Source: Mnemiopsis leidyi
Lineage: Eukaryota; Ctenophora; Tentaculata; Lobata; Bolinopsidae
Direction of reading: 5' to 3'
NCBI GenBank assembly: GCA_000226015.1
Contig: JH153954.1
Span: forward strand, 322,459 to 351,245
Length of the DNA: 28,787 nucleotides
Shown here: in pieces, positions 11,848 through 21,846 of the stretch
Position numbering within the stretch: position 1 is the stretch's first letter
Layout: the number at the start of each line of letters is the position of its first letter
Notes under the pieces: generated by a model
Databases searched by the model: none
What the model was told of the DNA's origin: nothing
What the model saw: only the letters and a program-made list of their open reading frames with translations
Position numbers and translations under genes: made by a program

Positions 11848-11871
11848 AGCCCCACAGGGCCCTGTCGGGCT
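11848..11871. other. 24-bp near-perfect palindrome, GC-rich
   Basis: agccccacaggg followed by its reverse complement with a single mismatched pair (ccctgtcgggct). It sits in a GC-richer patch (11750-11900) that also contains gttca-6 bp-tgaac. Function unknown. Sequence 11900-13160 holds no accepted gene. Confidence 0.6.
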
Positions 11872-12494
11872 GCCTCATTGGAGTTCAAATCAGATGAGAC
11901 AGAGTGGTAATGTAATGTAACTCTGTTCCCGTATTGATGACGTCACATGCTATTGGTGGGCTAACCATGTTACTTCCAACAACTAAACCTTACTCAGATG
12001 AATCTAGAATATTATGCCTAATTAATTTCCTCGTTTATCATTAATTTAGAAAATGAGAGTTTAATTGGCCCGCAAGAAACGATCGAATTCTAGTTATATC
12101 ATATATATATGTAAGATTTGTAAGTTCGTGGCTCGATCGAGTGGCTAACCTACATAACGGCAAGAAGTGTAATCAAATTAATTTATTTTGTATTAGGAAT
12201 ATAATTGCCAATACTGAGGTAACCTCATTTAGATATCGTTATCTTTATCGTGGACATGGCAATCTGTGAAATCCAATTATTGGACTCTTATTAATTGGTA
12301 ACACGAAGAGAATAGACTGTAATAAGCGCCAAAAAAGTAAGAGCGTCAACTACATAAAATCTACCGCTAGGAATCGAAAACGGGTATTTGTGCTGTTACT
12401 AAGAGTAAGAAAGATAAGAAATTGATTTAGATTATCAGGAAACAGACGATAACACTGAAAAAAGCAAAAGATGAAATATAATACTTTTTGAAAG

Positions 12495-12806
12495 TTGACT
12501 ACGTTCAAGCAGTTTTTTAAAGCGAACTCGATGTTGACAGTGACAGGCATGGCTTTAAATACTGAATCGACAGAATTAAAAATTCCAAGAAAATATTATC
12601 GGAATGACGAAATAGGTACTATATACATCAAGAATAATGCTGATAGTCAATGCAATCATCAAAATCCATTAGTCATTATAGCTAACGTTAACCCGATAGT
12701 GATTATTGCACCGGAAACTTACACTTGCCACCAAATATTATGTTATGTCAGGTCTCTGTTGCAACAATTTGAAAAATTTGTCAAAGTCAAACACTTAGAT
12801 ATTTAA
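12495..12806 (+). other. Open reading frame, 103 codons, unassigned
   Basis: Long for this AT-rich stretch; begins MTTFKQFFKANSMLTVTGMA and ends VKVKHLDI-stop. No motif or family recognised, no repeat structure, no obvious splice sites. A transposon remnant or chance are both possible. Confidence 0.2.
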
Positions 12807-13167
12807 TTTTGAGCTGCCAAATCTGCTATCTGAACATTGATTGAACCCCTATCACTTGTTTTATTGTAGACAGCTAACTTCAACTTGGAATTATACATTT
12901 GAGCGCCAAAAAATTCCGATGTATATTGTACTGTGGGGTTATCTACTTACGTTACCATTTCCACCCTATACAGTAAACATCCACCGGACTTAATTATCAA
13001 ACTATTTTGAAAGCACTATGCTGAGGCACGGGGACATCTGAAGACTGAACATAGAAAAACCTACAATTATAGCTTTATTGAGCCGAACAATTAAACTCTA
13101 ACAGAGAGTCATGAAGAGACAAAGAAAGTAGCGGGTAGAAAGTGTACACTAACTGTAGTAAAACTAA

Positions 13168-13190
13168 ACACACACACACACACACACACA
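13168..13190. repeat. (CA)n microsatellite
   Basis: About eleven CA dinucleotides. A shorter CA run lies at 13636-13650. No gene is seen in 13190-14630. Confidence 0.9.
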
Positions 13191-14637
13191 AAATACAAAC
13201 ATATGTAAAGAGTGTATAGATCAGGGGAGTGTATAAGGAGAAAAGGGACGGCTAAATGAAGAGACTTTGAGTAATAACACACGGAAGAGGTAGTCTAGTT
13301 AAGTGTAAGCCACGACGACAAGTGTTGGATGTGTAAAGACTTGCCGGAAATCTACTAAATCATAGCCCCGACATTGTCGGGCAAATAAGAAGGGACTCAA
13401 GACATGTTCTGTGTCAGGGTGAGGGGGCAATTTGGAGGGATGGCAATAAGTTGAGGGGGCGAGCAAGTTCGGGAGCTGTAAATGTAGGCAAACTTATCCT
13501 CAGGGGTACCGGCTGGACGGCATGTTAAAAACTTGTTTCTGTAAGAGAAAAACGGCGGGAAAGGACAAGTGGAGCACACAAGACTGTGAAATGAGAGGTA
13601 CTCAACTGAAATAAAACAAAACCGAGTCTACTCAAACACACACACACACACGGGGTTGACTAAACTGCGAGGAGAATAATATGTAACATCTGAGTGTGTG
13701 ACGGAATTCCAGGGCCCGGTTAGTGGCACGGGGCCACTATGCTTGCCATATATCTTACATCATACACCCTTACACACCCAATGCATGACCACGACACACA
13801 TAGGCAACTCTTGGTAGCAGACACAAGGATTGTGGGAATTCCGTGAAACGAACCACAGCGTCGATTAAACCAAAAGAACGTGTGCCATGAAGCAAAGGGG
13901 ACGGCGATAAATAAGAATGTCGCAATTTAGCGCGCTTGTGTGTGCAGGGGGATCTCCTACTTATAGGGCGCGTGTAACTTTCTTAATGAGAGATAGAAGT
14001 AATACTAATTAGGCATTAACATTTAATGATAATGGTCCCTTTAGACTATGCGTGTACAATACACTGGGCTCATTAAAATTGTGTACATTGATAATCCTTG
14101 GCCAATAAGCAATAAACTGTTGTTCCGCGTACATAGACTGATAGAACCTGGCTTACTGAAAATAATTATTTGTATCTGTGATTTGTCATTGCATTTTGAA
14201 ATATTTATATTCCCTAATCGAACCATGTTTCAACGATTAGCTTAGGCATCGGGAGCAATGTAACAGTGTAATTTTACAGTTTTCTTCAGCTAAAAAGTTT
14301 ATTGTTTGATATGATTCATATTTCAGAATTGACTATTGAGATCCCTGCAGATAGCGTCATCAGGGTCATAGTACATGTCAATTGTCAAATCCTCGAAAAA
14401 AAGAAATTCTATAATAAAAGTACAAACAGAAGGCGGTTAGCATAAACGAGTTTCAGGAAGGAGAATAACCGATTGGCGATTAAAGCCTACAATATGACAT
14501 TGGTGACGTTATCATGCAGACTCACGACGCTGACTTGAAATGAAATTGAAAAGAACGCGCGATCGTGTTCAAAGTTTGCGCGTGCAGCGTGGACATGAAT
14601 CAATAAGGACATGAAACGGCTGCCTTGATTCGCGCGT

Positions 14638-14926
14638 CAGTATTTACACGTGCAGAACAACGTCAGTATTTACACGTGCAGAACAACGTCAGTATTTACA
14701 CGTGCAGAACAACGTCAGTATTTACACGTGCAGAACAACGTCAGTATTTACACGTGCAGAACAACGTCAGTATTTACACGTGCAGAACAACGTCAGTATT
14801 TANNNNNNNNNNNACAACGTCAGTATTTACACGTGCAGAACAACGTCAGTATTTACACGTGCAGAACAACGTCAGTATTTACACGTGCAGAACAACGTCA
14901 TGGTATTTACACGTGCAGAACAACGA
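14638..14926. repeat. 26-bp minisatellite with embedded assembly gap
   Basis: Ten or eleven copies of cagtatttacacgtgcagaa followed by caacgt, nearly identical except the last. Each unit carries a CACGTG E-box and, across the junction, ACGTCA (a CRE half-site). A run of 11 N (14803-14813) interrupts one copy, so the true array length is unknown. The three long plus-strand frames here are repeat artefacts with X residues. Confidence 0.95.
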
Positions 14927-15266
14927 GTATTGACTCAAGTCAGGCGCCCTGTGTATGCCCTGTGCGGCTAGTGTGAAGTATCCTAATCAGTAATTTCTAT
15001 TCCATGAATCGTGAAACGGACTGTATTAATTAGTAGCCTCAAAATTTATGTATATAATACCAATAGTAGTGACTAGTGTTGAAAGTTTAGGTATTACTTG
15101 AATTTAAACAATACTTTTTAAATACGTCCAACACAACTATTTGTATTCTACAAATAATTTAAGACTGATGAAGATGTAGTACATCGAAAATTCCTTTTTG
15201 TACAAAACCACCTGTTTTACTTGTCGAGCTGCTTTTAGAGACAGAAGAAAATTTCCAAATTCCATC

Positions 15267-15431
15267 GATCTGTTAACTTACGTCATGCGACAGAGGCTAC
15301 TATTAAACAACGTCCCTCTCCTACCACTTAATGAGAGTAGAGTATTGGGTTATCATAGCCTAATACCCTACCCTCATTAAGTGGTGAGAGGGGCGTCGTT
15401 CAAGAGACGCATGACGTAACTTGACAGATAG
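15267..15431. repeat. Foldback element / imperfect inverted repeat
   Basis: The left arm from about 15267 (atctgttaacttacgtcatg...) pairs with the right arm ending near 15431. Matching blocks are ttacgtcatgcg with gcatgacgtaa, ccacttaatgag with ctcattaagtgg, and tatt/aata beside a loop of roughly 10 nt (gttatcatag). There are a few mismatches and bulges. It could be a MITE-like foldback or a long hairpin RNA precursor. Sequence 14930-15260 and 15440-16000 holds nothing else recognised. Confidence 0.8.
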
Positions 15432-16005
15432 AGAACAGGTTCTAAAGGTACTAAAGACTGATAGGAGAGATCAAGAATTGATTTGTTAATTTTAAGCTTG
15501 AAACATTTCACTAGAAGTCTGAAGTGGCATAATACCCTGGGAAACACAAATCGTATATTTACTTGAGAATTGCACTATACCAGCTTATATCATCCTATAC
15601 TTTAGCTCTCAGAGTAAAGTATCCTCTAAAACGCAAACATCGTTGACAACTATAGAATTGAAGGCGGTCAAAAAGTAAATGTGTGTTCTGATCAAGAATC
15701 CCTTAAATGTCTGTCAACCGTAAAATGTGAAACTGGAAAACGTGATAAGAAATGAACTTTGAATTGATTTTTGAAATATTGTGATCTATGCAGTAATGAT
15801 CTTGAGCCTGCAGGTTTGATAGAGATACTTATTGATAATTGTACTTATTACCGACTACCGACAATATGTACCCAGATAAAATCATTATTTTATTTAAAGT
15901 AGCGACTTCACCTATTTCTACCCCTCCCGGCTCCCTCTATTTCCCCAAACCTCCCGAACAAACCTTGCCGGTACCGAACAAACCTTGAGAGAGTCGAAGC
16001 AAGCA

Positions 16006-16043
16006 GTCACGTGACCGTTCTCTATGGACACGTGGGCGGGGGG
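16006..16043 (+). promoter_or_regulatory. Promoter-like E-box pair with GC box
   Basis: A perfect 10-bp palindrome GTCACGTGAC (16006-16015), a second CACGTG (16029-16034) and an overlapping GGGCGGGG Sp1-type box (16034-16041). About 75 nt downstream is ATGTCCGTTGTTGGTTTGAG followed by gtaaat, i.e. a possible short first coding exon with a donor. No TATA box is evident. Confidence 0.35.
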
Positions 16044-16114
16044 ATGTGCGTAGCGGCATTCGTCAGCTTCTCGTGAACACTTACCCCTCTGGAACTCTCG
16101 GCAAACCTGAACAG

Positions 16115-16134
16115 ATGTCCGTTGTTGGTTTGAG
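16115..16134 (+). CDS. Possible first coding exon (very short)
   Basis: ATG plus six codons (MSVVGL and AG of a split codon) followed by a donor gtaaat, downstream of an E-box/GC-box cluster. The end phase (2) fits the start phase of the candidate exon at 18852. This is inference from context; seven codons carry almost no signal on their own. Between it and 18852 I see no other convincing exon; overlapping open frames on both strands at 17087-17406 are not recognisable. Confidence 0.15.
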
Positions 16135-17592
16135 GTAAATTTTGTGAGTCTATGATTTTAAATCTTAAATATTTCCAGAAGTATAATATTATTGATATTT
16201 TATAACAGTTAGAATTGACAAATGTATGTGCATGGTGCGTGTTGTGACTTGTTGATATAAGTGCAGGTGATAATGCAGGTAATAAGTGAAGATGATAATG
16301 GTATCAATATCATCGTGGGGCTAGTTTCGTGTGTCAGTAGATATTCCAGCGGAAAAGTCAACGTTCGGATAAGTTTCCCAGACTGTCCACCTACTACTTG
16401 CAGCTCTTGCAACTCAGCAATCTCTAATGCTTAACTAGACTTGGTTAATTAGACTTGAAACATGGTAATTAGACTTTAAACCACCCACCTGTCCCACTTA
16501 AAAAACAAAACCATCTCTCAACACCAGCCCATTAAAGGATCACCTCAAATTCTCACCTAACAATCTCTTCTACAGAAGGCGGGTGCCTCATATCTTTAAA
16601 GTTGAAACTGCTAAATATTCAGAAGTTGCTGGACAGAGAACTGTCCCCTACCTCGTTTGTCTTGTAGAGAGTGCGTCATGTATATTCTGACAGCTAACAA
16701 TAGAGTCGGGGTGCCACACAAAGCTCTCTTTGAATATGATCAAGGGTAATTAGGGTTAAATTACCGCTTGTCGGGCTCGGGGGTCCACCCGAGGAATGGC
16801 TGTTAACGACCTTCAAGGGACGAGTGTGTTGGTTTGGGATTGAATAGCTGGTTGAGCAGACCTTTTCAAGTTATATTAAAGTTACAGAAGTCACACACAC
16901 AGTCTTATGAATATAACTTAAAGCGGGACAATTCTTATGATTGCAACGATCTTACATCGGGGTAGTAGGTTAAGAAATGAACGAAGATTGATTATGCTTC
17001 ATAGTGATCGCATTCTTACTCGGCAAAAGCCCTGCGATAACCCCCCAAATATGGCCAAATGACAGTGTTGTTGAGAGTCGTGGTAATTGGATCCCGAGAC
17101 AGTAATCAGCCGCGTGTTCTGGAAATGTACGATCCGAGTTGACTACAAGTACATCTCAGAACTGTACCACAACCGGCTTTGTGTGGCACGTGACCGATTA
17201 ACGGTAATTATTACATCCATACATCGGTACAGCTGTCCGAACAGAGAGTTTGTATTTAGAGATCGGTGGTATAGTCGTGTGAGGTGTGTAGAGTTAGGAA
17301 GACAGGTGACCCGTGAGGGGATTATATCGGTAAAAGATTTGACATTTTGAAATTGCGCATTTGGAGGCTTGTCGTAAACTTTAACGATACTAACGATGGA
17401 TAACAAAGATTATTAAAGACATGGCAATCGAGGAGAATCATTTAACTGTCGGAAGAACTGCCGGCTCTGACAAGTATGATGGATCAAGATCCGTGATGAG
17501 ATATTTGGCCTATTAGAGGGAACAGCAGGATACCTTGAATGTATCAATTCTAGTAAACACTAACAGCAAAAAGAATCTAACGTGCCTCGATT

Positions 17593-17724
17593 AAATATAG
17601 TCTGACCTGCCATCAGCAAATAGAACATGATCTTTCTTTAAAAAATGTAGTCTGATCTGCCTCCAGCTCCAGCAAATATAGTCTGACCTGCCTCTATCAA
17701 ATATAGTCTGACCTGCCTCCACTT
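17593..17724. repeat. Imperfect aaatatagtctgacctgcctc repeat
   Basis: Four copies of a roughly 21-bp core (atatagtctgacctgcctc) at irregular spacing, one diverged (atgtagtctgatctgcctcc). Non-coding. Confidence 0.8.
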
Positions 17725-18851
17725 TCAGAGAGATAAGATACGTGTTCTAGTTTATTTTCATGCTAAGCATTCAAGTAAAAGAGCTGGGCAATGCAACACT
17801 TAAAACTATATAAAAGTGTAAACGTGGAGAACCGGAAGTGACTAAGTTCCAGCTCCCTTTAGGGTCACGAAAAAAAGTTCTAATTGTTGCACACCCTGTG
17901 CAGAAGGATCCGAGGCAGAAACATTCAATTTCAAGTTGTCATTCACATATAATAAAACGGAACAGTTACACGGCGTAGGTAAGTGTCACGACATACATTT
18001 ATTTGACGGGAAAATGACGGAGCTAAAACCAGCGTTTAAAGTGGGGAGAGATTACACTGAGCAGAAACAGGTGCGGGTTGGGATTCCAGTGTCAGTGTAA
18101 GCCGGAGAACTTTCTCGAAGTCACCTGTTTTACTAATCCTCCTATCAAGAATGAGTGAGTAAATGTTGTTTCTGGGTAACTGTTGCTTCAGTGCCATGAC
18201 AAACTTATAAAACCTACAGCTATAACCAACTATCGAGCTCCAATTGATACCATTTATACTCTGCTCAATCAATCAGGATAAGCGGGTATCAAATCATTTT
18301 GCTCTATTTCGGATAAAGTTTTTAAGTTCGGTTCGGCCAAACTATCTTTCGCTCCAATTAGATAATTGACATTGATTGGAGAAACTGTTTGAAAGTGAGG
18401 TGAAAAACTATGCAAAGTTGAGAACTGAGAAACCGAAACAAGTCATACCTCGACATGGACAACGAAGTCAGATCTCATCCGTACCTCTTGTCTTACTGAC
18501 ACTCACATAACGTCTAGAGATCCAGAAAAAGAAAACGAAGCAAGTATTATCAAACCAAGAGACTGATGAGGCTGAGTCATGCCCCGTGTTTACAACAACA
18601 TTAACAACAGTGCACACAATGTTGGTGTAGTATTCGCGTGTGTTTGAGTACTGCCGCCTCAATCATCAGCCCCTCATTTCAAATCTAGATGTGCCGTGAG
18701 GTGTAGGGTGTGTGAGGATTCTCGTGTCAGACCATGCATGAAATTCTAATTGTTGGGAACATGTTTAAGTGAAACTTAAGTTTTTATGTGGTTGTGTTTT
18801 TGTTCCTACCTCTATCATGAGCCAGCGGCGATCCCTTGTGTTGCCTTGCAG

Positions 18852-19039
18852 CGCAGAGACGTTCAACATACCAGCGGTTGTGATAGCCAGGGTGACTAAG
18901 TGTCCAGTAGTTTACAAGAGGGATGAGGAGGAGGATGAGGACTCAGCAGACAGCAGCAACAACGAAAATAAACGATTCAGCGAAACACAAACACGAGTCG
19001 GTAGACTGGTGCAGCCGGAGGAAGATCGGCTTTATGTAG
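18852..19039 (+). CDS. Candidate internal exon, unassigned
   Basis: A strong acceptor (gtgttgccttgcag) leads into an open frame starting AETFNIPAVVIARVTKCPVV, then YKRDEEEDEDSADSSNNENK and GRLVQPEEDRLYV, with a possible donor at 19040 (TATGTAG|gttgaa) or 19036 (TAT|gtaggt). The mixed hydrophobic then acidic/Ser/Asn composition looks more protein-like than other frames nearby. An ATG at 18817 would also open the frame without splicing. No family recognised. Confidence 0.3.
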
Positions 19040-19080
19040 GTTGAAGAGAGAGGTTAACCTATACGCAGTTCGGGTTGGAG

Positions 19081-19092
19081 AGAGAGAGAGCT
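19081..19092. repeat. Short (GA)n tract
   Basis: Six GA repeats inside a wider purine-rich stretch (19080-19195). No coding signal. Confidence 0.7.
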
Positions 19093-19313
19093 CTAAACGG
19101 CGCTCATAGGACAAAGCAGTGGATCTGTTAGAGATGGGAGTAGAGAGGAGGATGGAGTTGGTGCAGAGAGAATGAGAGAGTAGCTATTAAGGGGAACTAG
19201 TGACCGAGGTCCATGTGTCTAGCTGGTGCTGATAGTAGAGGGTAAAGATCGACAGAGCGTTGTCAGTACAATATGTGCACCCTCCCCAACCTGGCTGCCT
19301 ATACGAATATGGT

Positions 19314-19633
19314 CACGTGCTCCATGCTCACGGTACTCTTCCAGTCCAATAATCGACCTGAACGCTACACAACTGCTCTTAATGAGAGGCACGTGCGTGT
19401 CACGTGACCACATCAGGCTTTATGTGGCAGAGCAGCGCGCGAGCTGACTGGTGCGAAGCGGTCACGTGAGGTAGTTACCATTATCCCATTGGAGGGGAGT
19501 ATGATGGAGTAGTTTCGGTATTATCCCTTATAAGAGCTAAGTGAGGTAGGGAGTCGAGGGTTGGGGTACGGTCCGGGGACGTGCAGGGCCAAGTTTTCAT
19601 ATCCTGGATCTGCTGCTTCTATACATGCACGTG
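19314..19633 (+). promoter_or_regulatory. Cluster of five CACGTG E-boxes with a TATA-like box
   Basis: CACGTG at 19314-19319, 19390-19395, 19401-19406 (within a perfect GTCACGTGAC), 19463-19468 and 19628-19633. A TATA-like ttataag lies near 19529. Such palindromes are bound by USF, MITF/TFE and MYC-type bHLH factors in animals. Direction and target gene are unknown; open frames at 19219-19447 and 19581-19835 are not recognisable. Confidence 0.35.
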
Positions 19634-20000
19634 TGATCACAATTACACTCCCAACAAGTACAGTTGCCATGGTTACCTAGTGTCTAGTGTACTTTATCTC
19701 TACCTCACGGCTACGACATGGTGTGTATCATACATGTCATGGGGGATGTCAAGTGGAACACATGCAATTACACGCCACCAGTTCAACTTTCATCCGTACT
19801 GCCAATCCTCAGATAGAGGAGTAATGAAGAGGTGAAGCCTACCCAGCATTAATGGAATGAGACCGAGACTTTATAAGGTTACAATCAACTAATCAACAAC
19901 TCTTTGGTAGTTTGTCCTTGGAAAAGGGAGGAGCCCTATGTTTGAAACATTAAAGATGCAATTTGGCCATTACTAGTCCGAGACGAAACGTCCAATTCAA

Positions 20001-20228
20001 TCAGCTTGATTTTCGTGTTAAAAGCAATTTCCCAGCCATAACATTTGAGAAATTACCAGGGGTGATCATGTCTAGGCGATCTACTATGCTTTCTGGTAGC
20101 TGCTTTCTAGCTGACTTCCTGTGAGCCAATGAGGGAAGATTGGCAGGCTCATATGAATATATTCGGTAGACAAAATTGATGTTCCTATTGCTGATGTCTG
20201 CCAAGGACAGGTCTTTATAGCTATCATG
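20001..20228 (-). CDS. Candidate terminal exon, unassigned
   Basis: Acceptor ttttgattccaacag leads in phase 0 to 75 codons and a TGA. It starts HDSYKDLSLADISNRNINFV, continues YRIYSYEPANLPSLAHRKSA and ends NVMAGKLLLTRKSS. The composition is balanced and protein-like. No family recognised, no canonical AATAAA seen downstream, and no partner exon found in the AT-rich 20240-21160 stretch; it may be an old gene fragment or chance. Confidence 0.3.
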   Translation of the reverse strand, partial: HDSYKDLSLADISNRNINFVYRIYSYEPANLPSLAHRKSARKQLPESIVDRLDMITPGNFSNVMAGKLLLTRKSS

Positions 20229-20459
20229 CTGTTGGAATCAAAAGGAATTGATTAAACATTTTGCTCTAATTGATGCATAATTCCGTTCTGATGTGTGATT
20301 GTGTGACAGACATTTACATAAGAATGTTTTGAGTGTGCATAACTGTGCATAATAACTGTTCAGTGAATGTTAGTGGGGAGTAGAAACTTTATGTCAATGT
20401 TAGTGTGGTTTGATGACTGGAGGTAGATTTGATTACAAAAGTAACACAAGCAAACAAAC

Positions 20460-21160
20460 TTATAAACAAATAAAACATAAAAAAGGTTTATTTTACAAAA
20501 CATTATATAATTCATTGGTGAAATCTAAAATTTCAATAATTGCAATGCTAAGTTTTACAGGCAGAATTGTCAAATTCTCTAGATAAAAATAATAAAATGT
20601 TAAGTTTATTTTCAAAGAAATTCTTTTGAGAAAATTGGGTTCAACTATAAGGCGTATCTAAGTTCCAAATTAAACGTAATACCTTTTTTTATAAAGATTT
20701 TAGTTTGAAGTGTTTTAACATGAAAGTATTTAGCTATAGCAAGGTAAGAATTAACTTAAAGTTACACATATAATTTTGAAAAAGTCATGTTCTTTAGATC
20801 AAACTTTGGCTCACAATAATCAAACACCAAGGCTACTCGAGTCTGAATCAATTTAACAATGGAGATCGCCAAATTAAACTCAAAAACAGTTCAAGAATAC
20901 ACCGAGTTATCGAACACATTCTACTTTGGTAGATGAGGATAACAATTGAACAACAAAGTTTCATAGCCCACAAACAAAAATATCACATAAACATCGAAAT
21001 TTGTAAAAAATAAGCCTAGCTCAATACCTTAAACTGCACTAGTTTGAAAAATTGAAACCGCTATACAAATATATTAGTGGTATTGCATTAGTAATCACCA
21101 TAAACGAAACATTTTGAATTTTCTAACAATTGGTTTGCTAAAACATCACCAAAACGTCCT
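20460..21160. other. AT-rich non-coding stretch
   Basis: Markedly AT-rich sequence downstream of UBE2O with A/T runs, no open frame of note, no repeats of clear period. Nothing supportable is seen. Confidence 0.6.
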
Positions 21161-21169
21161 CTTCTTATA

Positions 21170-21304
21170 ACGTCACCCAATGAAAAACCTTACTCTTGGG
21201 GAAGTATCGGATATCTACTGTTACATATGACAGTGATTAACCAATGAGATGTTAGATACGACCAATCAACATCGAGAAATGCCATCACGTGTTAAGAACG
21301 TGAT
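21170..21304. promoter_or_regulatory. Promoter-like cluster just 3' of UBE2O
   Basis: ACGTCA (CRE half-site) at 21170-21175, CCAAT at 21177-21181, 21241-21245 and 21262-21266, and an inverted repeat atcacgt-7 bp-acgtgat at 21284-21304 containing CACGTG. It could drive a transcript away from, or antisense to, UBE2O. No coding exon can be tied to it. Confidence 0.3.
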
Positions 21305-21326
21305 ACCTCCCCGTCTTCAAAACATC

Positions 21327-21332
21327 TTTATT
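21327..21332 (-). promoter_or_regulatory. Polyadenylation signal AATAAA of UBE2O
   Basis: AATAAA on the minus strand (tttatt on plus) lies 35 nt past the stop codon, implying a 3' UTR of only about 50-70 nt. A purine/T-rich stretch precedes it. It is the first canonical signal downstream of the stop. Confidence 0.7.
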
Positions 21333-21367
21333 ACACGAGACTTCAATTCAAAAGAAAAAATAATGTT

Positions 21368-21846
21368 TCAGACTGAATCCCGAGAACCTCCAGTTCCACT
21401 TCCACAGTCCCTGTCCCTGCTTTCCCCTCCTATCATGTCCATAGGGGGAGGGCCCGGGTCGTATTTTGCAGAAACTCTACTGGAGGAAACTGAACCGTCA
21501 GAAAGAGAACCTAATCTACTCTGGTCACTGTCCTGAACATTCCCTAAACAGTCTGATAAAGAGTTTCCGCTTTCCTTAATAGTTCTAGTAACACTTCCCT
21601 CTACAGAGTTCAGTGCAGCAGACTCTCCAGACTCCTCTCTCTCAGCTCCTTCTCCCCGTGGTCTCTCGACCTGGCCTGACTCTGACATCTCATCGGTCGA
21701 AATAGGCACAGGTTTGAAAATCTTGTCAGCAGCGGATATGATCTTGAGTGGGTTGAGGAGGGTGTTGATGCAGGGGATAACTCCCTTGGAGAGGGGCAGG
21801 AGCGGGTAGGTTATACCTCCTTCTTCCGGTGTGTCGTTTTCCGAAC
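21368..21846 (-). CDS. UBE2O: UBE2O exon 12 (terminal exon, PLLPLSKG plus Ser-rich tail)
   Basis: 479 nt including TGA, entering with GT to complete a Cys codon; the acceptor is ctaaacttag. It encodes [20 protein letters not shown] then [14 protein letters not shown], matching the conserved C-terminal block of UBE2O (IGFPLFPLSKGFIKSI in human). The human protein stops about 20-25 residues after that block; here a tail of roughly 115 residues follows, rich in Ser, Gly, Glu, Asp and Arg and probably disordered. The linker between exon 11 and this block is shorter than in human. Confidence 0.92.

Noticed and set aside
14625-14976. Three overlapping plus-strand frames repeating VFTRAEQRQYLH-like peptides
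   Set aside because: They exist only because the 26-bp satellite lacks stops in all three frames; the N gap puts X residues in them.
16115-16134. MSVVGL start resembling the N-terminus of Hsp110-family chaperones
   Set aside because: Six residues are too few, the next codon would be AGN rather than the Asp expected, and no ATPase-domain exon follows.
17087-17406. Overlapping 87-codon frames on both strands
   Set aside because: Both strands are equally open over the same bases, no motif is recognised in either, and no splice-site pattern favours one.
21249-21536. Plus-strand frame of 95 codons over the UBE2O 3' end
   Set aside because: It is mostly antisense to the well-supported UBE2O terminal exon; the Pro/Ser-rich translation mirrors the Ser-rich tail.
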